Shown here: piece after piece, positions 44,058 through 55,520 of the stretch
Layout: each line of letters opens with the position of its first letter
Numbering within the stretch: the first letter of the stretch is position 1
NCBI GenBank assembly: GCA_963575745.1
Contig: CAUYUJ010019873.1
Span: 5,001 to 69,000, forward strand
Direction: 5' to 3'
Length of the DNA stretch: 64,000 nt
Source of the DNA: Prorocentrum cordatum
Lineage: Eukaryota; Sar; Dinophyceae; Prorocentrales; Prorocentraceae
Notes under the pieces: generated by a model
Database searches by the model: none
What the model saw: the letters and a program-made list of their open reading frames with translations, nothing else
What the model was told of the DNA's origin: nothing
Made by a program: the position numbers and the translations under genes

Positions 44058-45565
44058 CCCGGAAAGGGCCTGAGCCCAGGGTTCTCTTTTAGTTGGTTTC
44101 CCCCCAGTTTTGACGGCTGTAGGGCCGGCGAAATTCTTTTGCGATAAATAACGAGGTCGCGTAGGGCCGGCGAATTAAAAATTGAGGATGTCCCTAGCGA
44201 AACGCTTGTTTTTCAGAATTTGTTGAGGATGTCTCGAGCGAAACGCTTGTTTTGTGTTATAGATTGTCCTCTCCTGGGGACCTGAATTCTGAGGATCTCT
44301 CAAGTGGATTGTTTGTTTTCACGTGCCCAGGTCTTGAGGATGTCTCGAGCGAGACGCTTGGTTTCACGCCTCCAGGTGGCCCAGACAGATGTCTAGCATG
44401 AGGATTTGTTGAGGATGTCTCGAACCAGAGGCTTGTTTTCACGTGTCCAGGTCGCCCAGGCGGATGTCTAGCATGAGCATTTGTTGAGGATGTCTCGAGC
44501 GAGACGCTTGTTTGCACGTGTCCAGGTTGCCCAGGCGGATGTCTAGCATGAGGATGTGCTGACAACGTCTTGAGCGAAACGCGTGTTTTCACGTGTCCAG
44601 GTCGCCCAGGCACAGCACAGCCCTCGGCACGGTACATCAACATCGATACCCTGAGCATTGCAGCCTGGCATGTTGCCTGGCACGTTCCGCGGAGCGTCCC
44701 GTGGCGAGTCCCCCTGGCACGTCGCGCGGTGCACGTCCATTGGCACGTTCCGTAGCGCGTCCCCTTGGCACGTCCCGCGGTGCGTGCCCATGGCACGTCC
44801 CCTGGCACGTCGCCTGGCGCGTCCCTTGGGACGTTCCGCGGCGCGTCCTCTTGGCATGTTCCCTCTGTCGATTAGTTCTGGGGCAGCTACCATCTGCTCA
44901 GGCAGCTCGAGCTTACGCTCCAGATCAGTTCGGTGAGGACTCGGATGCCAGGGAGGACTCGATCCACAACGCTATATAGAGCACAATCGCGGCATAGCAC
45001 ATCGCAGTTCAGCACGGCCCAGCACAGCACAGCCGTCGGCACGGTACATCAAGATCGATACACTCAACTATGCACCTTGGCACGTTCCTTGGCGCGTTCC
45101 GTGGCGAGTCCACCTGGCACGTCGCGCGGCGCGTCCCCTGGCACGTCCCTCGGCACGTCCATTGGCACGTTCCGTAGCGCGTCCCCTTGGCACGTCCCGC
45201 GGTGCGTCCCCATGGCACGTCCCCTGGCACGTCGCTTGGCGCGTCCCTTGGGACGTTCCGCGGCGCGTCCTCTTGGCATGTTCCCCCTGTCGATTAGTTC
45301 TGGGGCAGCTACCATCTGCTCAGGCAGCTCGAGATTACGCTCCAGATCAGTTCGGTGAGGATTCGGATGCCAGGGAGGACTCGATCCACAACGCTATATA
45401 GAGCACAATCGCGGCATGGCACATCGCAGTTCAGCACGGCGTAGCACAGCACATCCCTCGGCACAGTACATCATCATCGATACATTCAGCATTGCATGTG
45501 CCCGTCGCCCAATCAGGTGTCTTTGAAATGCTGCAGTGCCTTACATTTCTATATTCCTTTCCGGG
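44058..45565 (+). mobile_element. CCCGGAAAGG composite element 5
   Basis: Boundaries CCCGGAAAGG 44058-44067 and CCTTTCCGGG 45556-45565, then the 19-nt tail. Module A 44180-44600, module B units starting near 44655 and 45065. 1,508 bp. Confidence 0.8.
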
Positions 45566-46595
45566 TTCGTGGGTCGATCATGTTTTTCTCCCATCTAGTT
45601 TGTCTTTCTATTTCACTAACATATATTATCTTTCGTGTTCCTCTCTCTATCACATATATATATATATACATATAGCTCCCTTTACCGAGATCTATTTGTC
45701 TCTTTCCGCACATATTTCGCACTCACTTGCGGTCTCTCTCTTTTTCTTTATATGCTTATAGGTACTCGTCAGCGTGGATCCCAAACAGTGTGTTTCTATA
45801 TTTATATATATGTATGGTGCAATGTATGTGGTGCTATGTACCTGCCGAACTTGAAATTGGCAACCCAACTGCTCGCGCAATCATTTCATCCACCCACCTG
45901 CAACTTGGTTTGCAAAACCCATGCTGCGGCGATTGCGATGACTTCTCGGCGCTGGCTGGCGCATCGCCGCGGCTGCGCTAGCGCGCATGCTCGCGCGCGA
46001 AGCGGCCAGCTAGTTTGACGCGACCGACGCGGCGGCGGTGGCGGTGACCGCTGGGCAGTTCCCAGCGAGCACGTCAGTGCGAGTATGCGACTTGGGCGGG
46101 GGCGGTATCATGGCAACGACAACGCAAGACGCCATGATGGTAGTAGCGATGCTGGTGACGATGATGACAACGACGGCGGCAGGGCCAGTGACAGCGCCGA
46201 TGCTGATCACGCCGACAACGATGACGGCGTCCTCGCGTCGGTGATGAAGGTTTTGGAATGAGTTCGGGATGCGCGCGCGGCTGATGTGCAAGAGTGGCCC
46301 GCGTGGTATTATTTCAAACGGATCGTGCCCCCCCAGCGCGCGAGCAATGTTGTTCGATTGATGTCGACATGCGTCGGGAGAGGCCCGTTTGTCAGAACTT
46401 AAGGAACAGGTGGCAACCCTATGGTTCTCCTCACGACTTCCCAGGAGCGCGCGCGGAGGTATATTTGAAAATTGATGTTGCCAAACAGTTTTTTTACATG
46501 TTTTTTTGGGGCGCTCGATGATGAACTCCCTACGGAACAGAAGGTTTCTGGATGATTTTCGTATGCGCGCGCGACGACGCGCGCGTGCTTTTTTT
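45566..46595. other. Spacer between elements 5 and 6
   Basis: Short TA and CT tracts at 45650-45740. The remainder is apparently unique. ORFs of 90-130 codons lack motifs. Confidence 0.4.
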
Positions 46596-48111
46596 CCCGG
46601 AAAGGGCCTGAGCCCAGGGTTCTCTTTTAGTTGGTTTCCCCCCGGTTTTGACGGCTGTAGGGCCGGCGAATTTCTTTTGCGATAAATAACGAGGTCGCGT
46701 AGGGCCGGCGAATAAAATTTTCAGGATGTCTCGAGCGAAACGCTTGTTTTTCAGAATTTGTTGAGGATGTCTCAAACGAAACGCTTGTTTTGTGCCATAG
46801 AGTGTCCTCTCCTGGGGACCTGAATTCTGAGGATTTCTCAAGTGGGTTGCTTGTTTTCACGTGCCCAGGTCTTGAGGATGTCTCGAGCGAGACGCCTGGT
46901 TTCACGCCTCCAGGTGGCCCAGACAGATGTCTAGCATGAGGATTTGTTGAGGATGTCTCGAACCAGAGGCTTGTTTTCACGTGTCCAGGTCGCCCAGGCG
47001 GCCCAGGCGGATGTCTAGCATGAGGATTTGTTGAGGATGTCTCGAGCGAGACGCTTGTTTGCACGTGTCCAGGTTGCCCAGGCGGATGTCTAGCATGAGG
47101 ATATGCTGACAACGTCTTGAGCGAAACGCGTGTTTTCACGTGTCCAGGTCGCCCAGGCACAGCACAGCCCTCGGCACGGTACATCAATATCGATACCCTG
47201 AGCATTGCAGCCTGGCATGTTGCCTGGCACGTTCCGCGGAGCGTCCCGTGGCGAGTCCCCTGGCACGTCGCGCGGTGCACGTCCATTGGCACGTTCCGTA
47301 GCGCGTCCCCTTGGCACGTCCCGCGGTGCGTGCCCATGGCACGTCCCCTGGCACGTCGCCTGGCGCGTCCCTTGGGACGTTCCGCGGCGCGTCCTCTTGG
47401 CATGTTCCCTCTGTCGATTAGTTCTGGGGCAGCTACCATCTGCTCAGGCAGCTCGAGCTTACGATCCAGATCAGTTCGGTGAGGACTCGGATGCCAGGGA
47501 GGACTCGATCCACAACGCTATACAGAGCACAATCGCGGCATGGCACATCGCAGTTCAGCACGGCCCAGCACAGCACAGCCGTCGGCACGGTACATCAAGA
47601 TCGATACACTCAACTATGCACCTTGGCACGTTCCTTGGCGCGTTCCTTGGCGAGTCCACCTGGCACGTCGCGCGGAGCGTCCCCTGGCACGTCCCTCGGC
47701 ACGTCCACTGGCACGTTCCGTAGCGCGTCCCCTTGGCACGTCCCGCGGTGCGTGCCCATGGCACGTCCCTTGGCACGTCGCCTGGCGCGTCCCTTGGGAC
47801 GTTCCTCGGCGCGTCCTCCTGGCATGTTCCCTCTGTCGATTAGTTCTGGGGCAGCTACCATCTGCTCAGGCAGCTCGAGCTTACGCTCCAGATCAGTTTG
47901 GTGAGGACTCCGATGCCAGGGAGGACTCGATCCCCAACGCTATATAGAGCACAATCGCGGCATGGCACATCGCAGTTCAGCACGGCGTAGCACAGCACAG
48001 CCCTCGGCACAGTACATCATCATCGATACATTCAGCATTGCATGTGCCCGTCGCCCAATCAGGTGTCTTTGAAATGTTGCAATGCCTTACATTTCTATAT
48101 TCCTTTCCGGG
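46596..48111 (+). mobile_element. CCCGGAAAGG composite element 6
   Basis: Boundaries CCCGGAAAGG 46596-46605 and CCTTTCCGGG 48102-48111, then TTCGTGGGTCGATCATGTT. Module A 46720-47150, module B units starting near 47200 and 47607. 1,516 bp. Confidence 0.8.
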
Positions 48112-49094
48112 TTCGTGGGTCGATCATGTTGTTCGTCTTTTGTTGGTTGCAAGGGATTTTGGCGACAGCGCGCGCGCAAGGGCGTTCGACCGATCTCAGC
48201 GTGCGAGCGCGGGAGGCCCGTTAGCATGTGATGGACAGGTTGAAACTTATCGCGTACGGAACAATGGAAAATTATCGGCGAAAGCGCGAGCGCAGCTTTT
48301 CGTTTGACAACTGTCATTGCGAAGTCAAATGTTTCCCCACGTTTTCGGGGCGCTCGGTTTCGAAATCCTTACGCGACTTGGTTTTTGAAAGATATCGGCG
48401 CGTGCGCGATGGCGTGCGCGTATTTTTCCGGCCAGCAAGTTTTGTTTTCAAAATGTTTGACATGCGAGTGCGCGCGCATATTTTTTTGGAAGAGGAGGGG
48501 GGGGGGGGCGGTGCCAGCTTGCCTGGGATGTTCAGTTTTAGGAATGACGACCGGACAGAACCATATGTAAATTGCAATGCGCGAAAGGGTCCGCTTGAGT
48601 TCAGGGGTCGGGGGCGGGGTAGTAGATCCTTGTATTATTCCACGAAAGAGAAGCTATGTGGTGCAGACTAGGTGGCGCAATCTAACTCTGAGGGGGCGCC
48701 CCGCGGCGGGGACATTGCATGCTGGCATGTCCTCCGCTGCCCCGGTTCAAGGCAGCGCCGCCCGATCGGCCAGTGTGGCGGCCTGCCTGCCCGTTTGATC
48801 TGAGGCGGTGGGAGTGAAAGAGCCATTTCGCTTCTCCCATCGCACTCGTTCGCCATGCAGTCGTGAGAGGCTATTTAGAGGTTATTCAATCGCTTCGCTC
48901 ATTCCGCCCGCCCATATCGCGCACCGCGGTCGACTGGCTGAGAGTCGTCGGCAGTGCGGAACTGCAGGGGGCGGCGTTGAGGCGTTGTGTTCGGTATGTT
49001 TGTGCTGGAGCGGCCCCCGTGGAACGCCTTCGCGTCGATTCGCGGCGATCCTCCAGGAGTGTATTTGTCGTCGCCAAGACTGAGCTGAACTGGC
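48112..49094. other. Spacer without recognised gene
   Basis: A 148-codon plus frame (48228-48671) includes a poly-Gly run from a G homopolymer and has no motif; not called. Confidence 0.4.
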
Positions 49095-49335
49095 CCTGCA
49101 GCGATCTTTCTGGCCTCGTGGGGGTATTTCTTGGGCCTCTTGGAGGCTTCCTGGGGGGCCTCTTGGGAGCCTCTTGGGGTTCCCTGGCAGCGTCTTGTGG
49201 GCCCCTGCAGCCTCTTGGGGGGCTCTCGGGGACCTCTTGTGTCGGGAGGGGGGGCAGTCGATTGCGCCCCTCCCTTCGGAGGCCGCGATCTTCGTGAGGG
49301 GCGTCGAAAAGTCGCCCGGTCTGGCATCTCTGATC
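49095..49335 (+). mobile_element. Dispersed G-rich element core, copy 3 (diverged)
   Basis: CTTGGGGGGCTCTCGGGGACC-like words lead into GTCGATTGCGCCCCTCCC, GGAGGCCGCGATCTTCGTGA and GGGGCGTCGAAAAG, aligning with the cores at 16133 and 19470. The hairpin has lost one pair here. Confidence 0.5.
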
Positions 49336-49488
49336 CGAGTGTCCCGGGGATGTCCCGGGGGTTTCCCGGAGTGCTTTTCGTCCGGGGACCCCCAGGGGCG
49401 GCCCCGCGCGCGCGAACTAGAATATTGTTAACCTGGTTCCAGAGATCTGAGCGCCCCCTGGGCCCGTTGGGCCGGCGAATTCTTCGGC

Positions 49489-49917
49489 GTGACGTGGCGC
49501 TCCAACTTTCGACTTGGAGGCGGAGCTGTCGCAGCCGTGGCTGCGCTCGCCTCCGCCGCGAGCGCGATGACGTTCATGGCCATCTACGCCCGCGCGCGCA
49601 GCGGAGGGCACCTGCAGGACGACGCCACTAGCATCGCGGACGCCTCGTTTCATTTCCATCTCAGTGGTATTTTCCGCTGCGCGACCAACTACCTGGACTT
49701 CGAGCGCGCGAGGGGACTCGACCGCCTTGCTGAATGCCTTCCTCTCAGCCACTATTCCGCCTTCTGCGCCGTCATCGAGCGCGCGGGGGGCTTCGACCGC
49801 TACCGCGACGACGACCTCGTCTACCTTTTCTTAAATCGAGCGCTTGGAACTTCGACCGGTATCGCGACGACAACTGCAACTTCCTGAGCTACTACCTCAT
49901 CTACGTCCGCTCGCCGT
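49489..49917 (+). CDS. Weak candidate coding segment with FDRYRDD repeats
   Basis: A plus frame reads protein-like through NYLDFERARGLDRLAEC, SHYSAFCAVIERAGG and FDRYRDDDLVYLF. Shortly after, in a different frame, NFDRYRDDNCNFLSYYLIYV repeats the same peptide phrase. This suggests a short protein repeat with a frame break near 49840. Family unknown. It may be a decayed gene or retroelement part. Confidence 0.25.
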
Positions 49918-50357
49918 GACGCGAGGGATCCCGACATCTCCGGCCTACAGGGTCGCCGACTTGCGGTCCTTTTTTTGTTTCCGCGCTGTTCGTGGAAACG
50001 CGACTATCGCCGTCGCCGCGCCCCGGCTCGCTGCGAGTCGGAGTGGTGGCGTATAGGCTAACGGCGGCAGCCATGGGCGTCATCATTGGCCACGTGCGTC
50101 GTGGGCGTGAAGGCGACCAAACCAGGGGCCAGACGTGGGGCCCTGCTGGCATAGTGCCGTGCCGTGTCTGGATCAGAGAAGTTCACGCCTGGTTCAACGT
50201 GCGCTCCAGCCGCGTGACGCCATCGCAACAGGTGGCTGCGCTGCAGGCCACCGCGGGCTCTCCCGTGCGCCTGCCGTGCGCATTTTGCTGGCAGTCTTCA
50301 ATTTTGGTGCCGAAGTAGAAGGGGCCCGCGCGGGCCCTGTTATCTAACTCCTGTATC
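49918..50357. other. GC-rich stretch without recognised gene
   Basis: No frame stands out over the others. Confidence 0.4.
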
Positions 50358-50599
50358 ATTTAGCCCGAGGATTTAAAAGCCTTGAAGACGAACGACAGCT
50401 GCAACGTGGCCTCGAGCTCGTAGATTTCCGAGTGCAGCCCAACGTGCGCATCGACACCTTTCTGGTCTGGTGGGAATTTGCGCGCATGGGAGCAGATGCC
50501 GCTGGTTTCGGCCTGGGCAACTTCCAGCTACTTTTTGCCGCGTTGGTGCGAGCGCAGCGGGTGCCGCGGCATGGCGCCTCGAAGTTCACGGCAATGTGA
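50358..50599 (+). CDS. Weak candidate coding segment, unknown
   Basis: A plus frame reads EDERQLQRGLELVDF, then RIDTFLVWWEFARMGADAAG and FQLLFAALVRAQRVPRHG, before TGA at 50597. Composition and hydrophobic pattern look like a folded protein. No start codon and no family recognised. It may belong with the segments to its right as one broken gene. Confidence 0.3.
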
Positions 50600-50639
50600 T
50601 GATCTACTTGCGTCGCGGCGGCGTCGGCGGCGCATGTGT

Positions 50640-51010
50640 GAGAGGATGCCTGGCGAAGGGCGTGCCGGATCCGGCGCGCGCATCGCAGACGCCTTCCTGT
50701 TCGGTGATCAGCGACAGCCCAGCGGAGATCAGGCGGGAGTTCCAGCGCCCGGCTCCCGCGTTGCGCCCGCGACCGAGGGAACTTGGGTTTCCAGGGCCCC
50801 GCCAACTCCGCCTTCGGCCCCCGCGAACGCGCCAGTCGCTGCGTTGGGGGGCAATCCCGCGGAGGAGGGCGATGGCGGCGCGGGCGCGGACGCCGCTTCC
50901 TCCAACTGCGAGGCCCATTGCGCGTGGGAGGACTTGGCGGACCTGCCCCTGGACCAGCATGCGCGCGATCTGTCTTGCCCCGAGCGTTCCCGGGGCGGCC
51001 GCTGGATGCG
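50640..51010 (+). CDS. Weak candidate coding segment, Ala/Pro-rich
   Basis: In another plus frame: GARIADAFLFGDQRQPSGDQ, an Ala/Pro-rich linker, then NCEAHCAWEDLADLPLDQHA. The linker and acidic helix look like real low-complexity protein. The frame stays open to 51419 but loses protein character. Relation to neighbours is inferred only from order and strand. Confidence 0.25.
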
Positions 51011-51822
51011 CGACGGGCGCGAACCAGTCGTGCGCGCCTGCCGCCTTGTGAGGGGGGCGCTCAGATGCAAGCGGCGCCGCGGCCGTGGTGGGCGCGGGGA
51101 TTTATTCGGGGGGCGCCCAGATTTCCGTCGCGGCGCATGCCGGGCGGTTCCCATGAGAACTTTGGTGGTCGGGGAAAAAGCGCGGCAGGAAGGTGTTCGG
51201 GATCTGTCCATATCCACCAGTGCGGGTCAAGGCCGACGACGAAACCATATCGATTTAGACGGACAAGTTATGAAGTGTCATAATTGTGGCTCCAGTCAAT
51301 GCTTAATTCGAGTGTTCGAGTCCGTCAGGTCAGGCCACCGCGTCTACAGCAGGCGCATTTCTCGCGGGCGTCCTCGATTGCGTGGCCCCCCCCGAGTAAA
51401 TCGCCTGGGGCACCTCTAGAAGTTATAGTTTGTGTCCTGCGACGTTGAGTCGACGACTGGCTCGTGGGCGCGCGACCAAGCGCCGCCAGCTCCAACGATG
51501 CGCGAAACATTACTGCCACCACATGCTGATCTTGTAGTTGAACCTGTGCACGGCATGCACTACGAAATGATTGATGAAGAAGACGGGCCTGGTCCTACAG
51601 CCTCATCTTCAGCCCATCGGACCCCGTCGATCCACGTCTCCCGTTGAAGTGCGCGAGATCACTCACCAGGGCTATCCTGGGTTGTTGCTTTGAACTCAAC
51701 GCCCGTAGAATTGTGGTCCAGATGGCCAGTATTTGCTTGATATGACGCGTGAGTTCCTTGTCCACCTTGATCGCGACGCTGCGGAACATCCAGCATGTCG
51801 TTCGCGCGTGTAGCAGGGCGAG

Positions 51823-52731
51823 ATGCCGGCGGACGCTCCGCGCGCCTGCGCGCGGGCCCGCAGGCTCCATGAAGTCTTGATGGAAGAAATTTGTTTGAGG
51901 ATGCAATGCTTTCTTCGCCAGCGAGGAGATGCGCAACCATGCCATCCTAACTTCTGTGCCTATGGGGGCGACGATGGTGTTGAGGCCCGACGTGTCTGGG
52001 GCCGCGCGGCTATGGGACTAAGAAGAGATTCGCTGCGCGACCTTGTTGACGACCCAGACGGTCAACGCATCGGGGATCTCGCGGGCGACGTGTCTGCCCG
52101 TCAAGAGGAGCTGAACGTGGCGCGCGAAGAACTCGACGGTTTCATCGGACAAGCTCAATCCCCTGGATGTGCTGGGGTTCTTCCTGTCGTATTCCGCCCG
52201 GAACATGAAGAGGGCATTTTCAGTCGCGCCCTCTCGTTTGCCTTGCCAGTGGGTCTCATTGCTACCTTTGGTGGGGAAATCAGAATGAGAACTCGCCGGC
52301 GTCCCCATCGTCGCGCATTGGCGCGATGTGCGGTCCCGAGAGCCCCGAAGCGGTCTCACGCTCATCGATCACTACCAATCGGCTCTGACCTTGGTCCGGC
52401 TCTGGAAACAGACCCGGAATGCACGGGGGTGGAGGGCGAAGGAGCTCTGCGAGAACTCGTGAACTATGACCCAGCACGGGGCAAATTCGACCCTGAGGAT
52501 CTTCACTTCATCCTCGCCTTTCTGTTGTGCATGCGCGCCGAGCATTTCAATGGTGGATGTGTGTCTGTGTCAACTGTGCCATCTCTAACGAGGATGATGC
52601 TTTTCCAGCATTCCCGGTATGTCAACGGCCGAATCCGAGAAGACAAGTACGGGGTCTATATCAATCTTTTGTTTTCGCACGTGCCAGATATGGGGCTGAC
52701 GCAGATGAAGAACGCACTATTCTGTTCGTGA
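51823..52731 (+). CDS. Candidate coding segment, unknown 300-codon frame
   Basis: A plus frame of 302 codons with plausible stretches: SARQEELNVAREELDGFIGQ, GALRELVNYDPARGKF, DPEDLHFILAFLLCMRAEHF and EDKYGVYINLLFSHVPDMG. It is closed by a stop at 52731; protein-like reading then shifts frame (next feature). The opposite strand between 52018 and 52250 also reads plausibly (SLSDETVEFFARHVQLLL), so strand is not certain. No family recognised. Confidence 0.3.
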   Translation: MPADAPRACARARRLHEVLMEEICLRMQCFLRQRGDAQPCHPNFCAYGGDDGVEARRVWGRAAMGLRRDSLRDLVDDPDGQRIGDLAGDVSARQEELNVAREELDGFIGQAQSPGCAGVLPVVFRPEHEEGIFSRALSFALPVGLIATFGGEIRMRTRRRPHRRALARCAVPRAPKRSHAHRSLPIGSDLGPALETDPECTGVEGEGALRELVNYDPARGKFDPEDLHFILAFLLCMRAEHFNGGCVSVSTVPSLTRMMLFQHSRYVNGRIREDKYGVYINLLFSHVPDMGLTQMKNALFCS

Positions 52732-52739
52732 GTGATGCG

Positions 52740-53684
52740 CAGGCAGAAGACGAATGTGAACCGCAGGCGCCACGCGCGCCGCGAGGCGGCGCCGGCGCTC
52801 CAAGACCTGAGAGACCTCTTGGTGACGGAGTGCATCGCCGCCGCGGACGAGCGCGACAAAGATGCTCGACCCGCGGGGCCGAGGCTTTGGACGTGCGAGC
52901 ACTGAAACGTGCCAGGTCGGGCTTGTGCGATTGCGTGCCATGGGGGGGGCGCGCTGCTGATTGCGACGATCGAAGCAATGCGCCTATTCGCCCGCTTGTG
53001 TCCCGTTCGCTCGACCGCGCTCTATGGGGGGCTGGTCGCCGACTGTGGCGAGCGATTCAAACTGCGCGGCGCGCCCTGGTCTCGGCCAAGATGCCCCCCG
53101 ACGAGCTTGTGGAGGGCGGCGATCGCGCCCCCCGCGGTGCGCGCCATCGCGCAGCCGACCGCCGCCTCGGACCAGGGGGCAAGCAACGGGCCCCGCTCGT
53201 CGGGGCGCTCCGCCAGCAGGATTCGGGATTTGCCCCTCAAGAAATCCGCGGAGGCCGACCTGCCAGCCCGCCTTGCGGCTGCGGCGTTGGCTCAGCGGGG
53301 GCGCGAGCACTCCGAGAAACAAAACAAAACGTACCACCGCAGTCAGATGCATCACCGGCGCAGGCCAACGCCAAGGCTGAGGTCAAATCCAAACGCCCAC
53401 CAGGACGACCATCTGTCACGCCGTCGCCCTCGTCGAGGATTCCACCGAACTTTGCGTCGTCGTCGTCGCGGGGGCCCAGCCGCGAAGACGCGGGGGGAAT
53501 CGCGATTCCGAGGGCCGCCGACCTTAGTGATATAGCAGATGGTACGGGGAGATCTCGCGCTGCTGGTGGTGGCGCAGCAAGGGCAGCAGACGCATGGGGC
53601 CATGGGCGAGTCGAGCTCAGAGAACCTTGCTTCGTGGATGTGTCGGGCGAGAGCTTCGACAATGACAGCACTTACGGGTCGTGA
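52740..53684 (+). CDS. Candidate coding segment with AT-hook-like KRPPGRPS, broken frames
   Basis: The right third (about 53330-53684) reads NVPPQSDASPAQANAKAEVK, SKRPPGRPSVTPSPSSRIPP and ends CFVDVSGESFDNDSTYGS with TGA at 53682. KRPPGRPS resembles an AT-hook (GRP core with basic neighbours), which binds the minor groove of AT-rich DNA. Between 52960 and 53320 the better reading is in another frame (SAEADLPARLAAAALAQRGR), so at least one more frame break is present. Likely a decayed or poorly assembled gene. Confidence 0.3.
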   Translation, partial: QAEDECEPQAPRAPRGGAGAPRPERPLGDGVHRRRGRARQRCSTRGAEALDVRALKRARSGLCDCVPWGGRAADCDDRSNAPIRPLVSRSLDRALWGAGRRLWRAIQTARRALVSAKMPPDELVEGGDRAPRGARHRAADRRLGPGGKQRAPLVGALRQQDSGFAPQEIRGGRPASPPCGCGVGSAGARALRETKQNVPPQSDASPAQANAKAEVKSKRPPGRPSVTPSPSSRIPPNFASSSSRGPSREDAGGIAIPRAADLSDIADGTGRSRAAGGGAARAADAWGHGRVELREPCFVDVSGESFDNDSTYGS

Positions 53685-54934
53685 GAGGCCCGGGCCCAGG
53701 CGGGCTACCAGTCAGGTTCCCTTTCTGCACCCTGCGAAGGGTTCAGGGGATTGCGGCCCGAGCCTAGGAAGGCCCGGGGGGCAAGGCAAATGCGCAGCTC
53801 TGGGGGCCGTCGTCGCGCGCGCTCCCCTTGCGCTGGAAGGTCATGCGCGCGGAGACGGCGGCCTTCCTGATGGTGCTGGAGAACGCCTTCCCGCCTTGCA
53901 GGGCCCCGCGGGTCGCGAGGGGGTCGTGCGCTGATTGCAGAACAAGGGGATGTGAAGACCGGGTGCAGACCAGTGGAAGCGGATCTGGCACAATATTTGT
54001 CAGCGCGTGGACTTTGACGTCGGCGAGGTGCGCCATGTGAGGCGCGCGGGTCCAAGGCTGGGGTCGAGCAGCTGCAGGGCGACGAGCTCGAGGTCGCTCG
54101 CGGTAACGGCGCCGTGGACCTGCTGGCAAAGGGGGGGCCCGAGGAGGGCGCAAACTTCGGTGAGCATCAGGCCCTCTGAGAGCTCGGTGCGACGGTGCGT
54201 TGGGCGGTGCAGAACGCGGGCCCGCGGTGCCAGGAGATGGGCGGTGACTGGCCAGGCGCGCCCAACCGCGGGCCTGGGCAGTCGCGGAGGCGCATCATCG
54301 AGCCGAAGATAGCTGACGAGGCACGAGGTGGAGCTGCAGGGCAAGTGACTGGCGTAATTCAGATTTGGTGACAAAAGGTCGGTATCCAAGCGCGTGCGTG
54401 GGGGGGGGGGCCTGTGGGGGGTCGGGCTGCCGCCCGCCGCCGCGGAGATCGACGGGGGCCGGCGGGGCGGGGGTAATGGCTCTCTGTGGGTGTGCGCGGC
54501 GCCCGCGGCAGCTGCAGAGTTGCCGCGGGGGGGCGCTCTGGCGGCGGGCGGCGGGGGCTTGGCGATGCTGGCCGCCCGGGTGTTCGTGGGCGTCGAGCGG
54601 GGGTTCGTGGGCCGTGCGTGGTGTGCGTGGCGTGCGAGGCCTACTCGGCGAGGGCGCGGGCTGGTCTCGGGGCGGCTTGCTCGGGGCCGTTGGAGAGGCG
54701 CGGCGCGCGCAGCAAGGGCGGTGCCAAGAGGGGGAAGCGCGATCGCATCCTGGCAGGGAAACATCCGCAGACAGCAGAACCGCTCGATCGAACTGCAGTT
54801 CTGCCAGCGCAGCGTGGCTGAGCACTGGAGTGAGGGGCAGGCCGAGAAGGCCTGAGTCAGGTCGCGGGGGGGCGGTGGGCGGGCCTGTGGCGGGGTCCGT
54901 TGAGGGGCTTGGGTAGGAACGCGCAGCGACAAAC
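53685..54934. other. GC-rich stretch without recognised gene
   Basis: Long Pro/Arg/Ala or Gly/Ala ORFs on both strands reflect base composition; no motif. Confidence 0.4.
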
Positions 54935-55520
54935 TTCATGGGGGCCTCTTGGGGATCCTGAGGCCGTCTGATAGGCTTCTTGGCCCGTCTGGCGCCTATG
55001 GGGCCGCCTTGGGAGCATCTCTAGGCCGTGTTGGTGCCCTCTTGGGGCGGTTCGCGGCCGTCGTGGGGCCCTCTTGAGAGACCCTTGAGCGATCTCTGTA
55101 CCTTTTTTGTCCGACTTGACGCCCTTTTGGGGGTCTCTTGGGTTGTCTTGGAGCTATCTCGGAGGCCTCTTGGAGGCTTCTTGGGCCGTCTTGAGCGGTT
55201 GGAATCCCGAGCGGGCGAGAACCTCGCAGTCCTTCAACCGTTTACGGTCAATCAGTGGTTTTGGCTTCCTCGGGCTCTGTGGGAGGGCTACTTGGAGCCC
55301 TCCTGGGCCGTATGGGGGGTTTCTTCCTCCGTCCTGATGCTGTCTTGGGAGCCTCTTGGGCCGTTTTGGGCCGTCTTGGGGGCCGTCGTGAGGCTGTCTT
55401 AAAAGACTCTTGAACTATTTTTGCCATCTGGAGCCGTTTTATTGTCGCCGTGGCTGTCTTGGTAGCCGTCTTGGAGGCCATGTTGGCCGTCCGGAGGGCG
55501 AAAAGGGCGCTGGGGAGCAA
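54935..55520 (+). repeat. G-rich CTTGGGGGCC array with A-rich insert
   Basis: Same word family as 21215-21720 and 43240-43780. The insert at 55200-55265 (GCGGGCGAGAACCTCGCAGT) resembles that at 43478. Confidence 0.75.

Noticed and set aside
35960-48130. Conserved peptide reading ...FLYSFPGSWVDHV at five element right ends
   Set aside because: It is the conserved DNA tail of the composite element; the frame is not extended upstream in a consistent way.
51290-51330. TTCGAGTCC resembling a tRNA B box
   Set aside because: No matching A box, anticodon stem or acceptor pairing could be found around it.
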